Assembly: GCF_000169335.1 (NCBI RefSeq)
Contig: NZ_AAXW01000003.1
Coordinates: forward strand, 62,001-126,000
Length of the DNA stretch: 64,000 nt
Source: Crocosphaera chwakensis CCY0110
GTDB lineage: Bacteria > Cyanobacteriota > Cyanobacteriia > Cyanobacteriales > Microcystaceae
Reading direction: 5' to 3'
Part shown: positions 56,558 to 64,000 of the stretch, one piece after another
Numbering within the stretch: position 1 is the stretch's first letter
How the letters are laid out: each line of letters begins with the position of its first letter
Notes under the pieces: model-generated
What the model was told of the DNA's origin: nothing
Seen by the model: the letters and a program-made list of their open reading frames with translations, nothing else
The model's database searches: none
Program-made: the position numbers and the translations under genes

Positions 56558-57256
56558 TTAATCATTACTTTTTGTCGGTCGAAAGGGACGTAAAAAGTTG
56601 AGTAAAGGATAAATAGCACGGCTTTGAATCCAGAGACGACCTTGACCACTAAAGCGACAAACTAACCCTTCACCTCCTAAAATTCCTGTTTTTAAATTTC
56701 TAAAAGATAAACCGCCAATCATTTCAACATTGTAGTTTAAAGTATCTTCAAAAGCGACAACATAACTGGTATCAACTACATAATTATTAGTAACAGGAAC
56801 TTCTAAAATAGCCCCATAGGAACTAAACCAAAAATCCCCCCGTCCGGTTGCTCTTAATAAGAATAAAGATTCTCCACTAAAAAACCCTTTAAACCCTTGA
56901 AACTGGGTATCCATTTCTACCGTATCACTACAAGCAACAAACCCCGATGATTGAACCAATAAACCGCAACGACTTTCTAAAGAATAGTATTGAATATCTC
57001 CAGGAACCCCAGGAGAAATATAAAGTCTTCCTGCATTATTTTCGGCGGTAAATTCATTAATAAAAAGGGATTCACCTCCTAACATTCGGCCTAACCCTTT
57101 CATTAATCCACCTTTTACTTTAGATTTCATTTTTATAGAGGTATCCATCGCAGCCATCGCTGAAGCTTCAACTAAGACAGTTTGCTGAGGACGCAAATCA
57201 AGAATTAATGAAGCATAAGCAGGAGAATGTTCGATTTGATATGCAATATTTGACAT
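56558..57256 (-). CDS. AIM24/TIGR00266 family protein, copy 1
   Basis: A 232-residue beta-rich protein. It shows VLVEASAMAAMDTSIKMKSKVKGG, the MLGGESLFINEF family signature, FKGFFSGESLFLLRATG, and GGEGLVCRFSGQGRLWIQSR. This is the family related to yeast AIM24, of unknown biochemical role. It is the last of three paralogues transcribed in one direction. Confidence 0.85.
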   Translation of the reverse strand: MSNIAYQIEHSPAYASLILDLRPQQTVLVEASAMAAMDTSIKMKSKVKGGLMKGLGRMLGGESLFINEFTAENNAGRLYISPGVPGDIQYYSLESRCGLLVQSSGFVACSDTVEMDTQFQGFKGFFSGESLFLLRATGRGDFWFSSYGAILEVPVTNNYVVDTSYVVAFEDTLNYNVEMIGGLSFRNLKTGILGGEGLVCRFSGQGRLWIQSRAIYPLLNFLRPFRPTKSND

Positions 57257-57388
57257 CTAAAATTTACCTAAAATAAACAATAACTAAGTAGTCAGACATA
57301 AATATAATCAACTGTTTTAAAAAATGTAAACAAGCTGTAACCCCTCTCCCTGCTCCCTTGACAGTAACGTTTATTTTTATTCAGGTAC

Positions 57389-58066
57389 TTATTTAGGTGG
57401 TAATTGAGAACCAACAATAGACCCAAAACTACCGGGGTTATGGGTTTGACAATAAACTTTACCCTTGCCATGAAAACGACAAATAAATCCTTCACCGCCA
57501 AAAAATGCCCCTAACCAACTCGAATTAGCTTTATCAATGCGAAAATCCAAACTTCTCTCAAAAGCGACAATATGACCCGTATCTACCACATAATCCCCAT
57601 CCACTTCAATTTCATAAATACCTCCAAAAGACGTTAAAATAACGGGTCCATATCCTGTGACACTCAGCCAAAAAATTGATTCTCCAGAAAACAAAGATTT
57701 CATCCCTTGAAATCCCAAATCGAGGTCTACATCGTTCGCAGACGCTAAATAAGAAGCTGCTTGTACTACTAATTCTTGACCTTGCATCTCATAAACTAAG
57801 ATATCACCCATCAATCTAGGGGCGAGAAATACCTCCCCCTCTGCAGTGGGGGAACGAAACACACTTAAAAAGAGAGATTCTCCCCCTAACATTCGTTTAA
57901 ACCCTCCCATAATTCCCCCACCTTTGCCTTGTCTGAGGGTGGTACTGGTGTTGATAAACCCACTCATAGCAACCATTGCACCAGCTTGAGCGACAATTTC
58001 TTCCCCTGCATTTAAGATAACTTTTGCGATCGCACTGTCGGGTTGATGTATTAATTGAATATCCAT
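57389..58066 (-). CDS. AIM24/TIGR00266 family protein, copy 2
   Basis: A 225-residue paralogue: EIVAQAGAMVAMSGFINTST, MLGGESLFLSVF, GMKSLFSGESIFWLSVTG, GGEGFICRFHGKGKVYCQTH. It is separated from copy 1 by 132 bp and abuts copy 3 by 5 bp. Confidence 0.85.
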   Translation of the reverse strand: MDIQLIHQPDSAIAKVILNAGEEIVAQAGAMVAMSGFINTSTTLRQGKGGGIMGGFKRMLGGESLFLSVFRSPTAEGEVFLAPRLMGDILVYEMQGQELVVQAASYLASANDVDLDLGFQGMKSLFSGESIFWLSVTGYGPVILTSFGGIYEIEVDGDYVVDTGHIVAFERSLDFRIDKANSSWLGAFFGGEGFICRFHGKGKVYCQTHNPGSFGSIVGSQLPPK

Positions 58067-58071
58067 TGTTG

Positions 58072-58755
58072 TTACTTAACTTTCGGGCGTAAAAATCCCA
58101 CTAAACCGCTAACACTACGAGATTGCAGATAAATGATGCCATTTCCTTTTAAACGGTTGACTAATCCTTCTCCAGAGGTCACAGAACTGATTAATCCACC
58201 GGATAAGCCAATACTCATTTTAATTTCGGGGCTATAGGCGACTAAATGACTATTATCGACAATAAACTCTCCGCTAATGGTTTGTTTACTGATACCACCG
58301 TAAGCTCCAAAAAAGACTGTCCCGTGACCACTGACTTTTAACTTAAATAACCCTTCCCCTGCAAACCAACTAGCAAAACCAGCCCACTGTACGCCTAAGT
58401 TAATTTTAGGACTACTGGCAATGTAAGCACCGGGTTGAAAACATATTTCATTGCCTCTTAAATCTATGCACTCAATATCCCCTATGATTGATTGGGTTAA
58501 AACGAGGGTTAAGGGTTGAGAGGTTTGATTTTTGAAGACATTAACAAACAGGGATTCACCCCCCAAAAATTTTCGTAATATGGCTGCAAAAAACCCGCCA
58601 GATAGTTTTGTTTTCATGGATAAACGACCATCCATACTGGCCATGGCTCCAGCTTCGGCTATTATACTTTCACCAGGGGCTAAGGTGACAAAGATAGCAG
58701 CAAACGCTGGTTTATATCGGATTTCATATTGCATTGTAATGAATGAAAATAACAA
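58072..58755 (-). CDS. AIM24/TIGR00266 family protein, copy 3
   Basis: A 227-residue paralogue: ESIIAEAGAMASMDGRLSMKTKLSG, FLGGESLFVNVF, FASWFAGEGLFKLKVSG, SGEGLVNRLKGNGIIYLQSR. The first start ATG at 58755 gives a 5-residue leader before MQYEIRYKP; the ATG before QYEIRYKP (58734) is an equally good start. First of the three-gene set. Confidence 0.85.
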   Translation of the reverse strand: MLFSFITMQYEIRYKPAFAAIFVTLAPGESIIAEAGAMASMDGRLSMKTKLSGGFFAAILRKFLGGESLFVNVFKNQTSQPLTLVLTQSIIGDIECIDLRGNEICFQPGAYIASSPKINLGVQWAGFASWFAGEGLFKLKVSGHGTVFFGAYGGISKQTISGEFIVDNSHLVAYSPEIKMSIGLSGGLISSVTSGEGLVNRLKGNGIIYLQSRSVSGLVGFLRPKVK

Positions 58756-59143
58756 CTGAGATAATTTAGCTCAGATACATTCTGATTTTATTACATCTAT
58801 TATAAGTTATTCTCTATTATCTTATATTTTCTTTACAAATAAAGATGCAAAATTTGAGTATTCCTTAACTATTTAATTATGAGATTAGTTATAAGAATTT
58901 TACCTGAGTTATTTGACTATATGAAAATGACTACTCTTTTTTTAATAAAAACAATTTTAAGTATTTTTTCGGTAGTATAAACTTCAAAAACAATAATATC
59001 ATAAAAGTTAATAGGATAAAAAACCTTAATAAAAAAAAGAATTATTCTATATAAATGAACATAATTATAGAAAATTTTATCATTATAAAACGTCTCGACT
59101 TTATGAATAAAAGTTTCAATAAGTAAAAAATAGGTGCTGATAA
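58756..59143. other. AT-rich gene-free interval
   Basis: About 390 bp, very AT-rich, with no coding frame and no RNA I can recognise. It holds the promoter region for the leftward AIM24 set and for the small gene that follows. Confidence 0.6.
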
Positions 59144-59434
59144 ATGAATGAAATTGCTATATTTTTATTATTTTCAATCATTATTAGTTTTTTGAGTCAA
59201 TATTTACACTATAAAAGACATAAACAACGCATAACTAATTATCTTTCATTGAGAGGTGCAACTAATATTGTTGTTTCAAATAGATGGAATAATTACGCCA
59301 AGAAATATACTAGAACTTATGATGTAGAGTACATAAATCACGAAGGACTGTATTGTCGTAATAGTTGCAAAATTAAGCTTTCTATCTTAAGTCGCGGTGA
59401 AATACATTGGAAATATCCCACAAGACTCTGGTAG
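59144..59434 (+). CDS. Small membrane-anchored protein of unknown function
   Basis: A 96-residue protein. IAIFLLFSIIISFLSQYL is an N-terminal membrane helix; the rest is basic (YKRHKQRITNYLSLRGATNIVVSNRW) and has an immunoglobulin-like strand pattern. No motif known to me. The ATG is preceded by AGGTGCTGATAA, a weak Shine-Dalgarno. Confidence 0.5.
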   Translation: MNEIAIFLLFSIIISFLSQYLHYKRHKQRITNYLSLRGATNIVVSNRWNNYAKKYTRTYDVEYINHEGLYCRNSCKIKLSILSRGEIHWKYPTRLW

Positions 59435-59601
59435 TTTTGTTTAAGTCGTTAAGATTAGGATAATTAAATCGGAATCCAATTGACTGGTATTAAAGCTTGG
59501 TATTAGGTCAGTCTTTAGAGAGATATTATTTATGGTTCGATTGGGTTAAATTAATTTATGTTAGTCAAGAAAATGCCAATTACCAATAAATAGGGGACAG
59601 T

Positions 59602-60564
59602 ATGTCAGCGAATGCTCAAAACTCAGAAATGCTTTATCGAGAATTAGGCAGTACAGGGGAAAAAGTATCCGTTATTGGACTTGGGGGTTGGCATATAGGA
59701 TTAGATAAAGTTGACGAAGAACTCAGTTTAAAAATTATTCAGACAGCCATCGATCGCGGTATTACCTTCATGGATAATAGTTGGGATTATAATGGCGGTA
59801 TTAGTGAGCAACGGATGGGAAAGGCACTTAAAGGAGGTTATCGAGACAAAGCTTTTTTAATGACTAAAATAGATGGACGTTCTAAAAAAGAAGCGGCCAA
59901 ACAGATAGATGAATCCTTAAAACGCCTTCAAGTTGATTATATCGATCTCGCGCAACATCACGAAATTATTCGTTACGAAGATCCTTATCGCATATTTGAC
60001 CCCGAAGGAGCGCAAGTTGCCTTTTTAGAAGCCCAAGAAGCGGGTAAAATTCGCTATATTGGCTTTACAGGTCATAAAGATCCGCAAATTCATTTAAAAA
60101 TGTTAGAGGTTGCAGAAGAAAATGGCTTTAAGTTTGATTCGGTTCAAATGCCTCTAAATGTCATGGATGCTCATTATCGTAGTTTTGCTCAACAGGTAGT
60201 GCCGAAACTGGTTGAACGAAATATCGGTATTTTAGCGATGAAAACGATGGCTAACGGAATTTTATTGCGCTCAAATACAGTAACCCCGATTGAATGTTTG
60301 CATTATGCCTTAAATTTACCCACGTCTGTCGTGATTACTGGTATTGACAGTTTAGAGATCCTAGAACAAGCGTTTGAAGCGGTTCGCACGTTTAAACCGA
60401 TGGATCAACAGCAAGTTGACGAAATATTGAAAAAGACCGCTAAGGCTGCCGTAACAGGTCAGTATGAACCCTTTAAAACCTCTTCTATCTTTGATAGCAC
60501 TGCTCAAAACCCTCAATGGTTAGGAGATGAACCCCAACGACTTCAAGCATTAATGCCTAATTAG
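59602..60564 (+). CDS. Aldo/keto reductase
   Basis: A 320-residue AKR. MLYRELGSTGEKVSVIGLGGWHIG opens the barrel; ITFMDNSWDYNGG carries the catalytic Asp and Tyr, FLMTKIDGRSKKEA holds the Lys, and DLAQHHEIIRYED the fourth residue (His). It binds NADPH. The substrate is unknown. Confidence 0.9.
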   Translation: MSANAQNSEMLYRELGSTGEKVSVIGLGGWHIGLDKVDEELSLKIIQTAIDRGITFMDNSWDYNGGISEQRMGKALKGGYRDKAFLMTKIDGRSKKEAAKQIDESLKRLQVDYIDLAQHHEIIRYEDPYRIFDPEGAQVAFLEAQEAGKIRYIGFTGHKDPQIHLKMLEVAEENGFKFDSVQMPLNVMDAHYRSFAQQVVPKLVERNIGILAMKTMANGILLRSNTVTPIECLHYALNLPTSVVITGIDSLEILEQAFEAVRTFKPMDQQQVDEILKKTAKAAVTGQYEPFKTSSIFDSTAQNPQWLGDEPQRLQALMPN

Positions 60565-60637
60565 TTGATAGTTAGTAAAAGTGGGGAATAGGGAGATCGC
60601 AACATGGGAGAAAGTAAGTAGGTTAAAACAAATAATT

Positions 60638-60952
60638 CTACTCTTGCAACCATTGATTAACATCATTAGCAAAGTCCTCGTAACGACGCAATGAGGTCAC
60701 TTTGACGTTAACATATTGCCCCATCGCTTTCATAATGGGTAAAGTAAAGAGAATTTGATCGAGCATATCAGGAGATTCGACGTTAACAATGGCAATAACC
60801 CGTCTTTCTCCTACACATTTCCATAAATCTACTACGACACCTGCTTTTTTGGCATTTAAGGCTGCTTCTGCTTCTGTTGACCACACAGAAAAAAGATCCT
60901 TTTGTGTCATAGCTGGTCCATACTCTACCTGAAAATCAAGAAGATAAAGCAT
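60638..60952 (-). CDS. Muconolactone isomerase-like protein
   Basis: From the ATG at 60952 this is 104 residues: MLYLLDFQVEYGPAMTQKDLF, then VDLWKCVGERRVIAIVNVESPDMLDQILFTLPIMKAMGQYVNVKV. The ferredoxin-like fold and the VESxDxLxxxLxxLP pattern match the muconolactone delta-isomerase family. The ATG has AAGGAG 12 bp ahead; the upstream GTG is inside that site. Whether it acts in aromatic breakdown is doubtful as no other genes of that route are here. Confidence 0.75.
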   Translation of the reverse strand: MLYLLDFQVEYGPAMTQKDLFSVWSTEAEAALNAKKAGVVVDLWKCVGERRVIAIVNVESPDMLDQILFTLPIMKAMGQYVNVKVTSLRRYEDFANDVNQWLQE

Positions 60953-61063
60953 TTTTGGGTTACTCCTTGTCACTCCTAGTTATTCAGAACAAATTGTAAC
61001 TTGTTTGTTCCTCACTCATAATGGCAATAAATATGGCAATATGGGACAACTGCTAACAGAGGA

Positions 61064-63109
61064 GTGATGATAAAGATGAATACTATCCCAAATACGACAA
61101 GATTAACGACGTTAGAAATACTCTTAAAAAAGCAATTAGAAAACGCTGCTTTATTGTCTGTTCCGTTTTCAATTAATTGTTTTTTAGGAGAAGTTTTACT
61201 TATTTTAGTTGATTGTCCTCATCTTAATTGTGTAGACTTAGAAAAAATTGAAACTTTTTTATACAAAATTTTAAAACAAGAAAATTTATCTCATGCTTAT
61301 TTTATTGAAATTTATTATTATATCAATGGAGAATATTGTTTTGTAGAAGTAGGTGAGCCAACCCATTTGTTAGATAAAAGAATTGATGATAGAGAAATGA
61401 TGGTAAGTAAAAATACTATCCCAAATACGACAAGATTAACGACGTTAGAAATACTCTTAAAAAAGCAATTAGAAAACACTGCTTTATTGTCTGTTCCGTT
61501 TTCAATCAATTGTTTTTTAGGAGAAGTTTTACTTATTTTAGTTGATTGTCCTCATCTTAATTGTGTAGACTTAGAAAAAATTGAAGCTTTTTTATACAAA
61601 ATTTTAAAACAAGAAAATTTATCTCATGCTTATTTTATTGAAATTTATTATTACATCAATGGAGAATATTGTTTTGTAGAATCAAACAAACAACCCAGTT
61701 TACTAGAAATTTTAGCTTGGGAATTATTCAATAAAGATAGAAGAATTTTTATCAAACAGCATAGAGATTTAATATTTAATTGGTATCAAAAATTTATCGA
61801 CTCTTTAAATCACAATTTTAAGTCAAATCAATTATCATGGTTTGTGATTAGTGGAAGTTTGGGAACTTTAATATTGTTAACTATTTTCTATGGGTTGACT
61901 CGTCCCTGTATCTTTAATGGATGTCCAGAAATTAAGCAAGCTCAAGAACTCTCTAACCAGACTGATAGTTTATTAAACAATAATGCTTCTAATTCTGACT
62001 TCAATATAGCTAGAATAAATTTGGAATCAGCCATTAAATTATTAAATTCTATTCCTTTTTGGTCTGATTATTATCAAGAATCTTCTCATTTAAAAGAAAA
62101 ATACAAACAAAAATTAAATAATATCTTGGCATTAAATTCTGCAAGAGATCAAATCAATAAAATAATATCTTTATATAAAAATTCTTCTTTATCTATGGAA
62201 CAATTAGAAACAGCAAAACAAGAAATGGAAACAGAACTAAAAAAAATCGAAATGATTAATAATAATAATTTTTTAGACGAAATAGAAAACAAAAATTATC
62301 AAAACTATTTACAAATCATTGATAACATTAATGATCAAATAAATTTAGAAAAACAAGCCTACAAAAGTTTACAGCAAGCTGAGGAAGCAGCACTTTTAGC
62401 CCAAAAAAGAGAAAATACCGCCGATCAATTATCGGATTTGCAATTAGTTTATAATACGTGGGTTACAGCGATAAAACGGTTACAAGAAATACAACCCAAC
62501 ACAAGAATTTATCAATCTTCTCGTTCTCTTTTAAAAACCTATTTATCTAATCAAACAAGTGTGCAAAGACGTAAAAAACAAGAAACAGTTGCAGTTAGAC
62601 TATATGAAAAAGCTAATAATTATGCTAACTTAGCAAAAAAAGCTGAAGAAAATAATCAATGGTCGCAAGCTGTTAACTACTGGAATATGGCTGTCGTGTA
62701 TATTAAAAAAGTTCCTCAAAATACCTTCAAAGGAAATCAAATTCAACCGTTTATTTCAAGCTATAATTTAGCCCTAAACCAAGCTACCAATCAATTAAAG
62801 CAACTAACACAATCAAAAACTATTAATGCAGAATTAGATACAATGTGTACCATGAAACAGAAAATCTGTGATTATCAAATAACAGAAGAATTAATAAAAA
62901 TGAAACTAGAATCTCAGTATTTAGAGCAGGTATGGATAACAGCTTTACAAGCAAAAGCACAAGGTAATTTACAAATTCAAGTCGAACTATTAAACCATCT
63001 TTCTACTTTTGAACACCGCTTACAAAAAATAAGTAATCAAACTGGTAAGTCTATCGAAGTGTATAACGCTCAAGGAAATTTAATGACTGTGTATCATAGA
63101 CAACAGTAA
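61064..63109 (+). CDS. Large unknown protein with duplicated N-terminal domain and a membrane helix
   Basis: A 681-residue protein. Two near-identical N-terminal blocks of about 91 residues (NTIPNTTRLTTLEILLKKQLEN...), then a single membrane helix (WFVISGSLGTLILLTIFYGL), then a long helical/coiled-coil region (NIARINLESAIKLL, DQINLEKQAYKSLQQAEEAALLAQKRENTA). No enzyme motif. The duplication is recent. The protein resembles cyanobacterial proteins with an N-terminal domain, a helix and TPR-like or coiled-coil regions, but I cannot assign a role. Confidence 0.65.
   Translation: MMIKMNTIPNTTRLTTLEILLKKQLENAALLSVPFSINCFLGEVLLILVDCPHLNCVDLEKIETFLYKILKQENLSHAYFIEIYYYINGEYCFVEVGEPTHLLDKRIDDREMMVSKNTIPNTTRLTTLEILLKKQLENTALLSVPFSINCFLGEVLLILVDCPHLNCVDLEKIEAFLYKILKQENLSHAYFIEIYYYINGEYCFVESNKQPSLLEILAWELFNKDRRIFIKQHRDLIFNWYQKFIDSLNHNFKSNQLSWFVISGSLGTLILLTIFYGLTRPCIFNGCPEIKQAQELSNQTDSLLNNNASNSDFNIARINLESAIKLLNSIPFWSDYYQESSHLKEKYKQKLNNILALNSARDQINKIISLYKNSSLSMEQLETAKQEMETELKKIEMINNNNFLDEIENKNYQNYLQIIDNINDQINLEKQAYKSLQQAEEAALLAQKRENTADQLSDLQLVYNTWVTAIKRLQEIQPNTRIYQSSRSLLKTYLSNQTSVQRRKKQETVAVRLYEKANNYANLAKKAEENNQWSQAVNYWNMAVVYIKKVPQNTFKGNQIQPFISSYNLALNQATNQLKQLTQSKTINAELDTMCTMKQKICDYQITEELIKMKLESQYLEQVWITALQAKAQGNLQIQVELLNHLSTFEHRLQKISNQTGKSIEVYNAQGNLMTVYHRQQ
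61079..61683. repeat. Tandem 333-bp duplication in the unknown gene
   Basis: The stretch at 61079-61350 is repeated at 61412-61683, offset by 333 bp, in frame. I count four single-base differences, two of which change the protein. The second copy is thus very recent. Confidence 0.85.
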
Positions 63110-63170
63110 GAAGATCCCCCCAGTGACAAAATTTTAATGTGATGGACTATACACGATCGCAAGGATTGGT

Positions 63171-63176
63171 TATAAT
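63171..63176 (+). promoter_or_regulatory. Possible -10 box upstream of the 70-residue gene
   Basis: A perfect TATAAT 47 bp before the next ATG. No good -35 hexamer at the right spacing was found. Confidence 0.3.
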
Positions 63177-63222
63177 GTGCATCGCAGAACAAACAAGATA
63201 AGTAAATATACTTAATAAATTT

Positions 63223-63435
63223 ATGACAACTCAAATTTTGTCTCGTTCATCGTCCGAACCTTCTGAAATTACCTCTAACCGTTCCAATAAGCAATTATTC
63301 GGGGTGAAAGATAAAGATAATCAGATGATGAAAGTAAAAAAAGCTTATCCAGTGGTACAACAAGTCAAATATTTACATCTACAAGCTGAAATTGATGTGT
63401 TGCTTCAGCAATTACAAAGTCTTAATAAAAATTAG
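63223..63435 (+). CDS. Small protein of unknown function
   Basis: A 70-residue protein with a Ser-rich N-terminus and a basic centre (FGVKDKDNQMMKVKKAYPVVQQVKYLHLQAEIDVLLQQLQSL) ending in a coiled-coil helix. No family I recognise. The ATG has a promoter-like sequence upstream. Confidence 0.5.
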   Translation: MTTQILSRSSSEPSEITSNRSNKQLFGVKDKDNQMMKVKKAYPVVQQVKYLHLQAEIDVLLQQLQSLNKN

Positions 63436-63476
63436 TTATCAGAAGATAATCAGAGTATAGACGAAGAGAGGTCATC

Positions 63477-63671
63477 TTAACGACCAATTCTTTGGGAGTA
63501 AGCAACCAAACCTGCTTTTGCTACCTGTCCGTAGCTATCGAGGCGTTCTTGTTGTCCTGTACGAGTGGGAGATAAGAAAGTATCTGTTAAACCCACAGAA
63601 GTAATCATGACAGTTGCAGCAAGGATAACATAGTTGCGGATAAAGTGGGTGTTGTTGGTGTTAGTGAACAT
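63477..63671 (-). CDS. Small single-helix protein of unknown function
   Basis: A 64-residue protein. FIRNYVILAATVMITSVGLTDTFL is a single hydrophobic helix; the rest is polar (GQQERLDSYGQVAKAGLVAYSQRIGR). ATG at 63671 with an AGAGGTCATC upstream. It may be a membrane-anchored peptide. No motif. Confidence 0.5.
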   Translation of the reverse strand: MFTNTNNTHFIRNYVILAATVMITSVGLTDTFLSPTRTGQQERLDSYGQVAKAGLVAYSQRIGR

Positions 63672-63866
63672 TTTGATGACCTCTTTGCTCTTGTTATCCT
63701 CATCTTATGAGGTGACAAGGGGTGATGTCAGTCCCAAAAAGCCCATCAATTCAGGGATTTAGCTATTTTAGTTTTTTCCCTATAAGTGGAAATAAGTGGA
63801 AAAATGGGTTCGTAGTTCGGAGTTCAGAGTTGAACGTTTTTCTACTCCTCCCCCTATTTTAGGATT

Positions 63867-64000
63867 TTAAGCAGGAACTTCTACCGTTTCAATACCAGCT
63901 AACTCAAACGCCTGATGAACCGCTTTTAATGCCTTAACCCCTTCTTTTTTGGGAACCACACAACTAATTTTAATCTCAGAGGTAGCAATCATGTAAATAT
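63867..64000 (-). CDS. lysC: Aspartate kinase, C-terminal end only
   Basis: The last 44 codons are in the window: MIATSEIKISCVV, KKEGVKALKAVHQAFELAG, then VEVPA and the stop. This matches the ACT-domain C-terminus of cyanobacterial LysC, the first enzyme of the aspartate pathway. The rest lies to the right of the window. Confidence 0.85.
   Translation of the reverse strand, partial: IYMIATSEIKISCVVPKKEGVKALKAVHQAFELAGIETVEVPA

Overview
The window looks like a chromosomal segment of a low-GC, HIP1-rich (GCGATCGC) cyanobacterium. Direct markers are psbK (photosystem II), a Ccb2/Ccb4-type cytochrome b6f assembly factor, DUF4327, DUF3067 and AIM24-family genes, a cobalamin C20-methyltransferase and an A2-type cytochrome c oxidase operon. 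A Crocosphaera/Cyanothece-like lineage fits, but that is inference from style, not from a marker tree.

Layout. 1-10063 is accessory-rich: a DUF2993 gene and a DUF3067 gene, a kinase stub, a two-gene BELL-like / nSTAND-WD40 pair that shares a short peptide motif (candidate amyloid-signalling immune module), then a string of toxin-antitoxin remnants interleaved with a macrodomain protein, a VOC protein, a Ccb factor, a gamma-glutamylcyclotransferase-like protein and an SDR. 10332-23055 is mostly housekeeping: Ca2+-ATPase, rnpB, CorA, GNAT, NYN-domain protein, TerB-like, RsmB, a PAS-GGDEF-EAL protein, CobI, two DUF4327 paralogues and a small coiled-coil protein.

23109-33499 is a DNA phosphorothioation (Dnd) island: three DndB-like DGQHR proteins (one apparently internally deleted), a small unknown gene, a possible sulfur-sensing HNH nuclease, dndC, dndD, a repeat element, dndE and a broken DUF29 gene. 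No dndA and no dndFGH is present. 33582-42560 returns to core genes: rpsD, sppA, aroH, a ParA orphan, TetR, rimI, a histone-deacetylase family enzyme and ctaCDE with a clear terminator.

42790-46467 is accessory again: an unknown protein, a decayed HepT next to an intact MntA-type protein, and a pentapeptide-repeat membrane protein carrying about 59 tandem hexamers that encode an Ala-Val/Ala-Gly tract. 47164-64000 holds rph, a polytopic membrane protein, a ferredoxin, an ABC ATPase, hisD, a beta-CASP nuclease, psbK, a glycerophosphodiesterase, a PD40 lipoprotein, an M48 protease, three tandem AIM24 paralogues, an aldo/keto reductase, a muconolactone-isomerase-like protein, a large unknown protein with an internally duplicated N-terminus, and the 3' end of lysC.

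The main patterns: (1) a paired motif signature of NLR-style amyloid signalling at 1412-4869; (2) four toxin-antitoxin loci in which the toxin is broken and the antitoxin is intact, plus an orphan hicB; (3) a remodelled Dnd island in which an HNH protein may replace DndFGH as the restriction arm; (4) an in-frame hexamer microsatellite in a membrane protein.
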